This document shows, one piece after another, positions 18,883 to 26,370 of a stretch of DNA of 64,000 nucleotides. Source of the DNA: Polyangiaceae bacterium UTPRO1 (GTDB lineage: Bacteria; Desulfobacterota; Binatia; UTPRO1); NCBI GenBank assembly GCA_002050235.1, contig MWST01000015.1, positions 41,749-105,748 on the forward strand, in the 5' to 3' direction. The notes beneath the pieces are model-generated. The model saw nothing but the letters and a program-made list of their open reading frames with translations. It made no database searches and was not told where the DNA came from. Made by a program: the position numbers and the translations under genes. Each line of letters begins with the position of its first letter. Positions within the stretch are counted from its first letter, which is position 1.

Positions 18883-18925
18883 CGGCATGCGCGCGATCGC
18901 TTCTCGAGCACGGCGAGCGCCGACG

Positions 18926-19363
18926 CTACACGTCGAGCGTGATCTCGGCCTCCCAGCCGTCCGCCTTACGGTCGACGCGGAGCCCGTAGAGTGTTGCCGC
19001 CTTCACATCGGCGCCGAGAACGTGCTTTCGGGGATCGATCGGCTCGCCGACGAGCGTCGCATTGGCCGTGTATCCCCGTGTCGCATCACCGTCGACGCGC
19101 ACCCCCTCAGCCCGCAGTACCAGGCCGCGAGCATCCTTATAGAAGAGGATCTCGTCGAGGAATCGTACGAGGAGGAGGTCCGGCGCCGGAGCGGTCACTA
19201 CCGCCGGCAGCGTTACGCTCGCTGCGACCGTGTGCGCCGGATCCTCGATCATCGCGGTCGTAACGGCATCCGCCATGGATGCGAAAACTTCGTCGAGGTC
19301 GCGACCGGTCGCAAGCACCGTCAGATCGCTGGTCACACCGTCGTCGACGAATCGCCAGGGCAT
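18926..19363 (-). CDS. Archease, RtcB RNA ligase cofactor
   Basis: At 145 residues this is standard for archease. It begins with a beta-strand and acidic turn (RFVDDGVTSDLTVLATG) and later shows LLLVRFLDEILFYKDARG, the conserved metal-binding region, ending GWEAEITLDV. Archease speeds guanylylation of RtcB and allows multiple turnovers, using divalent metal. It sits 65 bases downstream of rtcB on the same strand, as expected for an RtcB-archease operon. Confidence 0.93.
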   Translation of the reverse strand: MPWRFVDDGVTSDLTVLATGRDLDEVFASMADAVTTAMIEDPAHTVAASVTLPAVVTAPAPDLLLVRFLDEILFYKDARGLVLRAEGVRVDGDATRGYTANATLVGEPIDPRKHVLGADVKAATLYGLRVDRKADGWEAEITLDV

Positions 19364-19428
19364 CGTAAGGAACTCCTGCCCGCCTCAGCTCTTGAGGCGC
19401 TCCTGCCTCGTTCCGATGAGCACGCGAC

Positions 19429-20886
19429 TCATCCTTTGATGTTTCCGATCGGGGTCAAGCGGACGACTCGTCGCGAGAGCCCTGCGAGCTCCGTCGCCTC
19501 GGCGACGGCATCGATATCCTTGTAGGCGGAGCCCGCCTCCTCGGCGAGTCCGCCGTAGGAAGCGGCGCGCACGTAGATGCCGCGCGCCCGCATCGCGCGC
19601 TGCAGCTCACGGCCGTGAAACTGCTTCTTCGCCTTGGTGCGGCTCATCGTCCGACCGCTGCCGTGTGCCGAGCTGTAGAAGCTCCGTTTGGCACTTTCGG
19701 TACCTACCAACAGATACGATCCGGTCTCCATGCTACCGCCGATGATCACCGGCTGTCCCGTCTTCTGATACGCTGCCGGCACACCCGCCATGCCGGGACC
19801 GAAGGCCCGCGTCGCCCCCTTGCGGTGCACGAGGAGCTCCCGACGCTCGCCCTCGACGAGATGCGTCTCGAGCTTCGCCGTATTGTGTGCCACGTCGTAC
19901 ACAGTGCGAAGGTCGAGATCCTCGGCGCTCCGGTCGAAGACGTCGCTGAACACTTCGCGGATGCGGTGCAGGATCACCTGGCGGTTTGCGAACGACATGT
20001 TCGCCGCACACTGCATGGCAGCGAAATAGCGCTGTCCCTCCGGCGAGCGGAACGGTGCGCAAGCCAGCTCGCGATCGACGATCGCGAGGTCGTACTTCGG
20101 CTTCATCACACGCAGGAACTCCTGCAGATAGTCACTCGCGACCTGGTGCCCGAAACCGCGGCTCCCGCAGTGGAACATGACCGTAATCTGGTTCGGCCTC
20201 GTAATCCCGAGCTGCCGTGCTACCTCGACGTCGACGATATGCTCGGGTCGTGCGACCTGGATCTCGAGATAGTGGTTGCCGGACCCGAGCGTCCCGATCT
20301 GATTCTGCCCGCGCTCGATCGCGCGCGCGCTCACCGCCTCCGGGTCGGCGCCCGCGAAGCATCCCCCTTCCTCCGTGTAATCGAGGTCGTCGACCGTGCC
20401 GTAACCATGGGCGACGCACCAACGCGCCCCCTCGCGAAGGACGGCATCGAACTCGTCGTCGGAGAGTTTCAGAAACCCCTGACCGCCGACGCCAGCGGGC
20501 ACGCGCCGATACAGCTCGTCGACCAGACGCTCTAAGACCGGCTGGACCTCGGGCAGCGTCAGGTTGGTGCGCACGAGCCGCATGCCACAGTTGATGTCGA
20601 AGCCGATCCCGCCGGGCGAGATCACGCCCGTGCGCGGGTCTATCGGCGCAACGCCGCCGATCGGGAAACCATAGCCCAGGTGCGCGTCGGGCATGACCAT
20701 GCTCGCGTCGACTATGCCCCGGAGCGTCGCGACGTTCGCCGCTTGGCGAAACACGGCATCGTCCATATGTCGCACCAGCACATCGGTCGCGAACACGCGC
20801 ACCGGCACCAGCATGCCGGCGCGAAACGATGTCGGCAGCTCCCATGTCGCTTCGTCGATACGCTTGAGTTCCTTCGGTGGCGGCAT
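19429..20886 (-). CDS. rtcB: RNA-splicing ligase RtcB
   Basis: The 485-residue enzyme has the full set of RtcB metal and nucleotide motifs: GFDINCGMRLV, GTLGSGNHYLE, HCGSRGFGHQ, AHNTAKLE, GPGMAGVP and, near the end, SSAHGSGRTMSR, whose His is the GMP-attachment site in the family. RtcB joins RNA 2',3'-cyclic phosphate or 3'-phosphate to 5'-OH with GTP and manganese. The start at MPPPKELKR has GAGGAG upstream, better than a TTG-type extension to 20973. It is transcribed with archease. A 296-base spacer with repeated elements separates it from the divergent esterase-like gene. Confidence 0.95.
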   Translation of the reverse strand: MPPPKELKRIDEATWELPTSFRAGMLVPVRVFATDVLVRHMDDAVFRQAANVATLRGIVDASMVMPDAHLGYGFPIGGVAPIDPRTGVISPGGIGFDINCGMRLVRTNLTLPEVQPVLERLVDELYRRVPAGVGGQGFLKLSDDEFDAVLREGARWCVAHGYGTVDDLDYTEEGGCFAGADPEAVSARAIERGQNQIGTLGSGNHYLEIQVARPEHIVDVEVARQLGITRPNQITVMFHCGSRGFGHQVASDYLQEFLRVMKPKYDLAIVDRELACAPFRSPEGQRYFAAMQCAANMSFANRQVILHRIREVFSDVFDRSAEDLDLRTVYDVAHNTAKLETHLVEGERRELLVHRKGATRAFGPGMAGVPAAYQKTGQPVIIGGSMETGSYLLVGTESAKRSFYSSAHGSGRTMSRTKAKKQFHGRELQRAMRARGIYVRAASYGGLAEEAGSAYKDIDAVAEATELAGLSRRVVRLTPIGNIKG

Positions 20887-21007
20887 CGTCGTCTCCTCGT
20901 CCGAGTTCGCCGTTGCCAGCAGGCGAATCGTACACGCGGGAACGTGTTCGAGATCTTTCTCGAAGCCAAGCACGTGCCACGCGCACGGCTACGATTTTTC
21001 ACGCCGC

Positions 21008-21065
21008 AATTTGCAGCTCTGGCAAGTGTGCCGGCCTCGTTCCCGAATGCCGGAAATTTGCAGCT
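21008..21065. promoter_or_regulatory. Paired direct repeats between divergent rtcB and esterase-like genes
   Basis: AATTTGCAGCT occurs exactly twice, at 21008-21018 and 21055-21065, with 47 bases between equivalent positions. ATTTGCA recurs near 21152. Between the copies lie the inverted repeats GGCA/TGCC and CCGGC/GCCGG. The AT-rich core stands out in the GC-rich window. The arrangement looks like a regulator-binding region controlling rtcB, the divergent gene, or both. A sigma-54 -24/-12 box with correct spacing was not found. Confidence 0.4.
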
Positions 21066-21182
21066 GCCGCAGCCGCGGCGAACGCCTGATCCACGCAGTC
21101 TAACGCCCGAGACGCAGGTCGCTATCCGAGGCATGCACATTGCTTCTCTCTATTTGCATTCATCGGTGTGGAGGGCTCAGCA

Positions 21183-22532
21183 ATGGCGACAACCCTCTAT
21201 CGCTTCGACGGCTCCGACGATGCACTCGCGGAGAAGCTGCGCACCAGCGTCCACCCGCTCACCGGTGCCATCGATCAGTATGACCCTCTCCTCGATCTGA
21301 TCGATGACGCCCGATTCGTCTTGCTCGGTGAAGCGTCGCACGGGACCCACGATTTCTATCGCGAGCGCATCCAGATCACGAAGCGGCTGATCCTCGAGCG
21401 CGGGTTCACCACGGTCGCAGTCGAAGCGGATTGGCCGCATGCATATCGCGTGCACCGCTACGTGCAGGGCCTCGGCGGCGATACCGATGCGGTCGAGGCT
21501 CTCGACGGCTTCCGGCGCTTTCCTACCTGGATGTGGCGGAACGCCGACGTCCTCGACTTCGTCGGCTGGCTGCGCAGCCAGAACGATGCCCGCTCGGAAG
21601 CTCACAAGCTCGGGTTCTTCGGGCTCGACCTCTACAGCCTGCACGACTCGATGGCCGCGGTATTGGATTTCCTCCAGAACGTCGATCCGGAAGCGGCGCG
21701 CCGGGCGCGACACCGCTACGCCTGCTTCGATCACTTCGGAGAGGACACTCAGGCATATGGTTATGCGACCGGGTTCGGTCTCAGCCGCTCATGCGAGCAG
21801 GAGGTCGTGAACCAACTCGTCGAGCTCCGGCAGCGGCGAGCCCGCGCCCTCCCGACCGACGCCGACGGCTGGTTCTACGCCGAGCAGAACGCCCGTCTGG
21901 TGCGCAATGCCGAAGAGTACTACCGAACCATGTTCCTCGGCCGAGTTTCGTCGTGGAACCTCCGCGACCAGCACATGATGGAAACCCTCGAGGCGCTCGA
22001 TGCGCACCTCGGCCGCGACGAACGGTCGCCGAAGATCGTCGTCTGGGCGCACAACTCGCACCTCGGCGATGCACGAGCGACCGACATGGGACGCCTCGGC
22101 GAGCTGAACGTCGGTCAGCTGGTGCGCGAGCGGTACGGAAGCAGTGTGGCGGCCGTAGGCTTCACCACCTACACCGGAACGGTAACGGCGGCATCCGATT
22201 GGGACGCTCCTGCCGAACGCAAGCAGGTCCGTCCGGCGCTCGCCGGTTCCTACGAGGCGCTCTTTCACGCAGTCGGCATTCCGCGCTTCCTGGTATCGCT
22301 GCGGGAGCCCGGGACGGCTGCTGACGTGCTAGGAACGCCGCGCCTCGAGCGCGCCATCGGCGTCGTCTACAAGCCCGAGACGGAGCTCCAGAGTCATTAT
22401 TTCCACGCCACTCTGCCGGCGCAGTTCGACGCGATCCTCCACTTCGACGAAACCCGTGCAGTAGAACCCCTCGAACGTACGAGCGACTGGGAGACCGGCG
22501 AAGCGCCCGAAACCTACCCCACCGGCATGTGA
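21183..22532 (+). CDS. Erythromycin-esterase-like protein
   Basis: This 449-residue protein belongs to the EreA/EreB-like superfamily. It has GEASHGTHDFYRER with His53, the acidic VEADWP (Glu81) and VVWAHNSHLGDA with further conserved histidines. Founders hydrolyse the macrolide lactone, but most chromosomal homologues have no shown antibiotic activity. In other genomes related genes stand next to phosphoribosyltransferase, hydrolase and Hsp20 genes, and here the alpha/beta hydrolase follows, converging from the other strand. I prefer ATG 21183 (GGAGG upstream) over GTG 21168. Confidence 0.82.
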   Translation: MATTLYRFDGSDDALAEKLRTSVHPLTGAIDQYDPLLDLIDDARFVLLGEASHGTHDFYRERIQITKRLILERGFTTVAVEADWPHAYRVHRYVQGLGGDTDAVEALDGFRRFPTWMWRNADVLDFVGWLRSQNDARSEAHKLGFFGLDLYSLHDSMAAVLDFLQNVDPEAARRARHRYACFDHFGEDTQAYGYATGFGLSRSCEQEVVNQLVELRQRRARALPTDADGWFYAEQNARLVRNAEEYYRTMFLGRVSSWNLRDQHMMETLEALDAHLGRDERSPKIVVWAHNSHLGDARATDMGRLGELNVGQLVRERYGSSVAAVGFTTYTGTVTAASDWDAPAERKQVRPALAGSYEALFHAVGIPRFLVSLREPGTAADVLGTPRLERAIGVVYKPETELQSHYFHATLPAQFDAILHFDETRAVEPLERTSDWETGEAPETYPTGM

Positions 22533-22580
22533 CGGCATCGGATCGCGTGTACGAACGTACGAGCCGTCGTCAGCGGGTCG

Positions 22581-23237
22581 CTACGCGACCGGCGGGAACC
22601 AGCGGTCGTACCATTCGATCGCTAGTTCGATCACCCGGTCGAGGGTGCCGGCTTCTTCGAAGAGGTGCCCCGCCCCGGGGACGATCGTAAGCCGCTTCTC
22701 GCACCGCAAGCGCTCGTACGCCTCTTGGTTGAGATCGATGACGCCGTGGTCGTCGCCGCCGACGATCAAGAGCGTCGGCGCGTCGACGCGCGCGAGCGCT
22801 GCACCGGCGAGGTCGGGACGGCCCCCGCGCGAGACGATCGCCCGGATCGCGGGATCGCCCGCAGCCGCGACGAGAGCCGCAGCTGCACCCGTACTCGCCC
22901 CGAAATAGCCGATGGCGAGAGCGCGCGTCTCGACGGCTTCGCAGGCCCAGTCCCGCGCCGCCGCGAGGCGCTCGGCGAGAAATGGGATGTCGAAGGCGAG
23001 TCGGCGGTCGTACGCCTCGCTCTCGGTCAGAAGGTCGAAGAGCAAGGTCGCGAACCCAGCCTCACGGAGCGAAGCAGCAACATGGCTGTTGCGGGGGCTC
23101 AGGCGCCCGCTGCCGCTCCCATGCGCGAAAACCACGAGACCGCGCGCCGTGTGGGGGATGCCGAGCAATCCTTCGAGCGTGCCGCCATCGGCACGGATCG
23201 CTACGTGCGAGACGACCGCATTGCTATGTCGGCGCAT
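22581..23237 (-). CDS. Alpha/beta hydrolase (dienelactone-hydrolase-like)
   Basis: The 218-residue enzyme shows the oxyanion strand VVFAHGSGSGRLSPRN, the nucleophile elbow GYFGASTGAAAA (Ser), the acid region LIVGGDDHGVIDLN and the final His in PGAGHLFEE. It is a small cytosolic esterase of the family often annotated as dienelactone hydrolase. Homologues are frequently fused or linked to phosphoribosyltransferases in stress clusters, and that partner is absent here. The start with GGGAGG five bases upstream was chosen over a TTG at 23252. The substrate is unknown. Confidence 0.83.
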   Translation of the reverse strand: MRRHSNAVVSHVAIRADGGTLEGLLGIPHTARGLVVFAHGSGSGRLSPRNSHVAASLREAGFATLLFDLLTESEAYDRRLAFDIPFLAERLAAARDWACEAVETRALAIGYFGASTGAAAALVAAAGDPAIRAIVSRGGRPDLAGAALARVDAPTLLIVGGDDHGVIDLNQEAYERLRCEKRLTIVPGAGHLFEEAGTLDRVIELAIEWYDRWFPPVA

Positions 23238-23297
23238 GTCCCTCCCGAACAACTTGCGAAACGGCGTTCTTTCGCGACGGCCAGAACATCACGTATG

Positions 23298-23636
23298 TCA
23301 GTAGATCAAGACGCCGTTGTGGGACAGGAAGGACACCACATGACTCCGGCGGCGGCGAGCGTCGATGCCGGAGCTGCCGGCGATCTCGAACTCTTTGAGC
23401 CTCCTCAAGAGCTCGTCGCGGCGTTGCTTACTCTGGAAGCGTTCGCCCGTCGCCCGTTTGCGCAAGAAGCAGAATGCGATCACCGCATCCGGATCCCTGG
23501 CGACGAACTCGCAGAATTCGACCAACGTCCGCAGCTTGACAGGATCTTCGGCGAACGGATTGCCGCCCCACTGTGTCCGCAGCCCGCTCTCCCAGGCAGC
23601 TACGGTATCGTAGCTCTCGACAGGCCGATCGAGCAT
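23298..23636 (-). CDS. Conserved-looking hypothetical protein, 112 residues
   Basis: I do not recognise this protein. It starts four bases after the nitroreductase stop, so translation is probably coupled. It has WGGNPFAEDPVKLRTLVEFCEFV, then FCFLRKRATGERFQ and a basic helical stretch, ending in FLSHNGVLIY. The composition is that of a real soluble protein rather than a shadow frame. The helical basic middle recalls SAM-like/core-binding folds, but that is weak. Its position makes it the last gene of the SnoaL-nitroreductase operon. Confidence 0.6.
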   Translation of the reverse strand: MLDRPVESYDTVAAWESGLRTQWGGNPFAEDPVKLRTLVEFCEFVARDPDAVIAFCFLRKRATGERFQSKQRRDELLRRLKEFEIAGSSGIDARRRRSHVVSFLSHNGVLIY

Positions 23637-23640
23637 ACCT

Positions 23641-24423
23641 TCACTCCGGCAAGCCGAGCCGCCTCGCCAGATCCCGCAGCTCCTGCTGCCGGTTCGGAAA
23701 CGGTGCCGAAGCCTGGATCATCTTGCGCCGCTTCAGCTCCTCCACCACTTTCTCGTCGCGGCGGAACGGGTTGCCGACCCGGCCTTCAAAGTAGAGATCT
23801 TCGAACGGAGGACGCGGGCGCTGGCCACCGGCCTCCCGCGATTCGAGCGGATAACCGAGGTTCAACACATAATGCGGCACCCAGTGGTCGGGAACACCGA
23901 ATGCCTCCTTGGCAACCGGGATATTGAATGCCGTCCAACAAGCCCCTAGTCCCTCCTCGTACGCCATCAGCAGGCCTTGCGTCGCGCAGCCACCGTTGTC
24001 GAACGCCATGGCGATCGGATACTGCGGGCTCTTACTCATAGGATCGAGGAGCATCGGCCACACGAACTCGTCGACGAAGCGATGCGTCCAGCCGTGACTC
24101 GGCGCGAGCGCGCCCATATCGATTAGCAATTTCGGCTGCTTGCCGTGATCGTTCTGGATCACCGAGAGATCCCCGTAACAATAGATGTGCACGGGAGCCA
24201 ACTCCATGACGACGCCCGCCACCGGGAGCTTGAGCGCCTCGAACGTCTCGGGCGCCAGGTCGTCACGATAGACGACGATCGCCCGCAGCCAGTGGGCGTT
24301 CATCGCGCACGACCCCAACCGCATGGCCTCCAGGATCTTCTGGATCTTCTCGCGCTCTACGGCGCGGTCCGGATCGAAGAACCGGATCGACCGCCGAATG
24401 CCGACGACTTCCGCAAATTCCAC
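23641..24423 (-). CDS. Nitroreductase family FMN enzyme
   Basis: The 260-residue protein opens with the flavin phosphate motif VGIRRSIRFFDP and has AFDNGGCATQGLLMAYEEGLGACWT and HYVLNLGYPLE, matching the NfsA/BluB-like nitroreductase fold. Such enzymes use NAD(P)H to reduce nitro, quinone or iodotyrosine-type substrates, or remodel flavin. The family member cannot be fixed from sequence alone. It is the middle gene of a three-gene operon, 18 bases after the SnoaL-like gene. Confidence 0.8.
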   Translation of the reverse strand: MEFAEVVGIRRSIRFFDPDRAVEREKIQKILEAMRLGSCAMNAHWLRAIVVYRDDLAPETFEALKLPVAGVVMELAPVHIYCYGDLSVIQNDHGKQPKLLIDMGALAPSHGWTHRFVDEFVWPMLLDPMSKSPQYPIAMAFDNGGCATQGLLMAYEEGLGACWTAFNIPVAKEAFGVPDHWVPHYVLNLGYPLESREAGGQRPRPPFEDLYFEGRVGNPFRRDEKVVEELKRRKMIQASAPFPNRQQELRDLARRLGLPE

Positions 24424-24441
24424 TACCGCCTCTCTTTCCGC

Positions 24442-24939
24442 TCACTCACCGGTGAGCACACGCAACAAGCGCCGACGCACCCAGCCCTCGTCCAGCGGCG
24501 CCATGTGAGCTATGATCGCAACCCGCTCCGCAAAGTACCATGCACCCTCGACGCGCCGGTAGCGATCGCAGTAGCGTCCGGCGCCGACGACTGCCTCGTT
24601 CGTCGCGGGATGCATCGCCGTCAGCTCGAAATAACAATCGCCGTGCGCCGAGTCGCCGTCGACGACGATGCGGTGGTTGTGGACGGTGTGGCACATATCG
24701 TGGAGCAACGAGGCGACGACTTGCGTGAAGAAAGTGAGGATCTCCGCGCGACCGGTGGAGATCAGCGGCGCAATGACGCCGTGGGCATCGCGGAAGTCGC
24801 AACGCGCATCGGCGGCGAAACATCGATCCACCAATTCGTCGAAACGCCCATCATCGACCAGGAAGCAATATGTCGCTCGGAGCTCTTCGATCCGGTGCCG
24901 GTCTTCGATCCGTTGCAGCCGCTGTTCGAAACTCGTCAT
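24442..24939 (-). CDS. SnoaL-like / nuclear transport factor 2 fold protein
   Basis: The 165-residue protein has the standard opening of the family (RIEDRHRIEELRATYCFLVDDGRFDELVDRCFAADA shortened here as RHRIEELRATYCF and the acidic DDGRFDELVD). It continues with HTVHNHRIVVDGDSAHGDCYFEL and a final GAWYFAERV strand. NTF2-like proteins form cone-shaped pockets used as isomerases, hydroxylase partners or dehydratases. It is the first gene of the operon with the nitroreductase. The ligand is unknown. Confidence 0.78.
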   Translation of the reverse strand: MTSFEQRLQRIEDRHRIEELRATYCFLVDDGRFDELVDRCFAADARCDFRDAHGVIAPLISTGRAEILTFFTQVVASLLHDMCHTVHNHRIVVDGDSAHGDCYFELTAMHPATNEAVVGAGRYCDRYRRVEGAWYFAERVAIIAHMAPLDEGWVRRRLLRVLTGE

Positions 24940-25325
24940 CTAGTCGTCCCCTCGCAGAACGTGCCTTTGGCTGTTCGGCTGGAGACGCCTTCGTAGTCGA
25001 CGGTGGTCGCAAAGCCAATTGGCCGGAACGGCTTCGGGATCGCATCTCGTCATTCGCGATGGTCGCCGCACCGACCGGCGCCGTGAAGAACCACAAAGCG
25101 ACTCCGGCGCCACCGTCACAGAACAGCAGTACCGCACGAGGCGGTCTCCTCCACCGTGGGATCAGCCCACCCCACGGATGCTCTCAGTATCGAGTCCGTC
25201 ATGATTCCCATTCGTAAGAATTCCTGAAATCGGGAATCCGGCCGGGCGGGCTTCCGACGAACGCAGCGCATGCGCGCTCATAGGATGAGGTTTTCTGGTC
25301 TTCGTCGAGCGACTGGACTGGCACG

Positions 25326-25363
25326 CGCGCTGCTCTAGACAGCGCGACCGCCGCGGCGGTCGC
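25326..25363 (+). promoter_or_regulatory. Two overlapping hairpins just upstream of a small gene
   Basis: CGCGCTG (25326-25332) can pair with CAGCGCG (25340-25346) across a 7-base loop. A perfect 20-bp palindrome, GCGACCGCCGCGGCGGTCGC, lies at 25344-25363. The two share bases 25344-25346, so they cannot both form in one RNA. The ribosome binding site of the small gene (GGAG) follows about 7 bases later. The rest of the 442-base gap 24940-25381 holds a weaker GATTCCC/GGGAATC inverted repeat (25203-25238) and nothing coding that I can support. Confidence 0.45.
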
Positions 25364-25381
25364 ACGAAAGGAGACTGGACG

Positions 25382-25573
25382 ATGCTCGCCCTCGCCGCCA
25401 CCGTCACGCGCCACCCGCGCCCGGTGAGCAAGCTGCTGCAGGTCACGCGGCATCGCGTCGTTCGTTGGTTTCGACCACCAGAAGCGAAGCTGCGCCGCCG
25501 ACGGCTCGAGCCGCATCCTCAGCCGCTCGTGGTCCGCACGGAGACGGCGGAGAAAACGAAAGCGGTGCCATGA
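25382..25573 (+). CDS. Small basic protein of unknown function, 63 residues
   Basis: A 63-codon gene starts at an ATG with AAAGGAG about 9 bases upstream, and its stop overlaps the next start in the ATGA arrangement typical of coupled genes. The product is very basic (TRHRVVRWFRPP, LRRRRLEPHP) with a short hydrophobic beginning (MLALAATVT). I do not recognise a family. It may be a nucleic-acid-binding or ribosome-associated peptide, or act mainly as a leader. It could also be a chance frame, but the ribosome binding site and overlap argue for translation. Confidence 0.5.
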   Translation: MLALAATVTRHPRPVSKLLQVTRHRVVRWFRPPEAKLRRRRLEPHPQPLVVRTETAEKTKAVP

Positions 25574-26064
25574 CCACTTCGCGTGAGATCCGCTACTACG
25601 ACTACGTGAATACGAGCTACGAGCGGGTATGCGAGGCGCTCCGTCGAGACGTGCTCGCCGTGTGTCGCGCCGCGACCAAGACCGCAGCGTCACGAGCCGT
25701 GTCGCTGGCCTCGGAACTGCACGTGAACGTCGGCGGCTTCGAGATCGGCACCGACATCGATATCCGCCTCGAGGGCATCGAAGAGCACGGCGCCGATCCG
25801 AAGACGCCGCCGAAGACGACGTTCGCGCTCGAATGGCAAGCAGCGCGAATGCCGCGCCTCTTTCCCTTCATGCACGCACAGCTCGTCGCGTACCCGTTGA
25901 CGTCGACCGAGACGCAACTCGAGCTCGTGAGCCGCTACGACCCGCCGCTCGGGGCCGTCGGTGCAGCACTCGACGCACTGGTCGGTCGGCGGATCGCCGA
26001 CGCCTGCGTACACCGATTCCTCACCGAGGTGGCCATGCATCTACGGCAGACCCTCGCCGGCTGA
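25570..26064 (+). CDS. SRPBCC-like hypothetical protein
   Basis: The 164-residue protein starts MTTSREIRYYDYVN and alternates beta strands with a long C-terminal helix (RRIADACVHRFLTEVAMHLRQ), a pattern seen in START/SRPBCC ligand-binding domains. Segments such as LHVNVGGFEIGTDIDIRLEG and TQLELVSRYDPP are plausible strands of the cavity. No catalytic motif is visible. The start overlaps the stop of the preceding small gene by four bases, so the two are probably translationally coupled. Confidence 0.6.
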   Translation: MTTSREIRYYDYVNTSYERVCEALRRDVLAVCRAATKTAASRAVSLASELHVNVGGFEIGTDIDIRLEGIEEHGADPKTPPKTTFALEWQAARMPRLFPFMHAQLVAYPLTSTETQLELVSRYDPPLGAVGAALDALVGRRIADACVHRFLTEVAMHLRQTLAG

Positions 26065-26370
26065 CGGCGATCGGTCGTCACACTGGTAGCGATCGTCGGA
26101 GCCGGGCGCACAGTGCGGCAACGGCGCCCGCAGCGCAACGCCGCCGGCGCCGCGGCTCGATGCCGTCCCAACCGGCGCACCGGCGCGCGCACGGTCCGCG
26201 CCAGTCCATGGGTAGGACCATCGTGCCACGTCGCTTTCCTCTGTTGAGTGAGCGATCGCAAATGACTATATGAACTACGAAGTGGTAATTCGTGCATATT
26301 CGATCCATGTCATAATATAGTCCACTGAACATATGATGAATCGCGTCCATTGAGCCATCGGGAGGTAGTC
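26065..26370 (+). promoter_or_regulatory. AT-rich promoter region of korA
   Basis: The last 140 bases of this gap are strikingly AT-rich for the window. TTGAGT (26244-26249) and TATATG (26267-26272), 17 bases apart, resemble a housekeeping promoter. A second possible -10, TAATAT, lies further on in CATAATATAG. The first half of the gap (26065-26230) is GC-rich with nothing that I can identify. Confidence 0.4.

Noticed and set aside
20887..21182. Sigma-54 promoter for rtcB
   Set aside because: GGCA and GCC elements were seen but the -24/-12 spacing is off by at least one base on both strands.
21183..22532. Antibiotic-resistance gene
   Set aside because: Ere-like motifs alone do not show macrolide activity and the context is stress rather than resistance or mobility.
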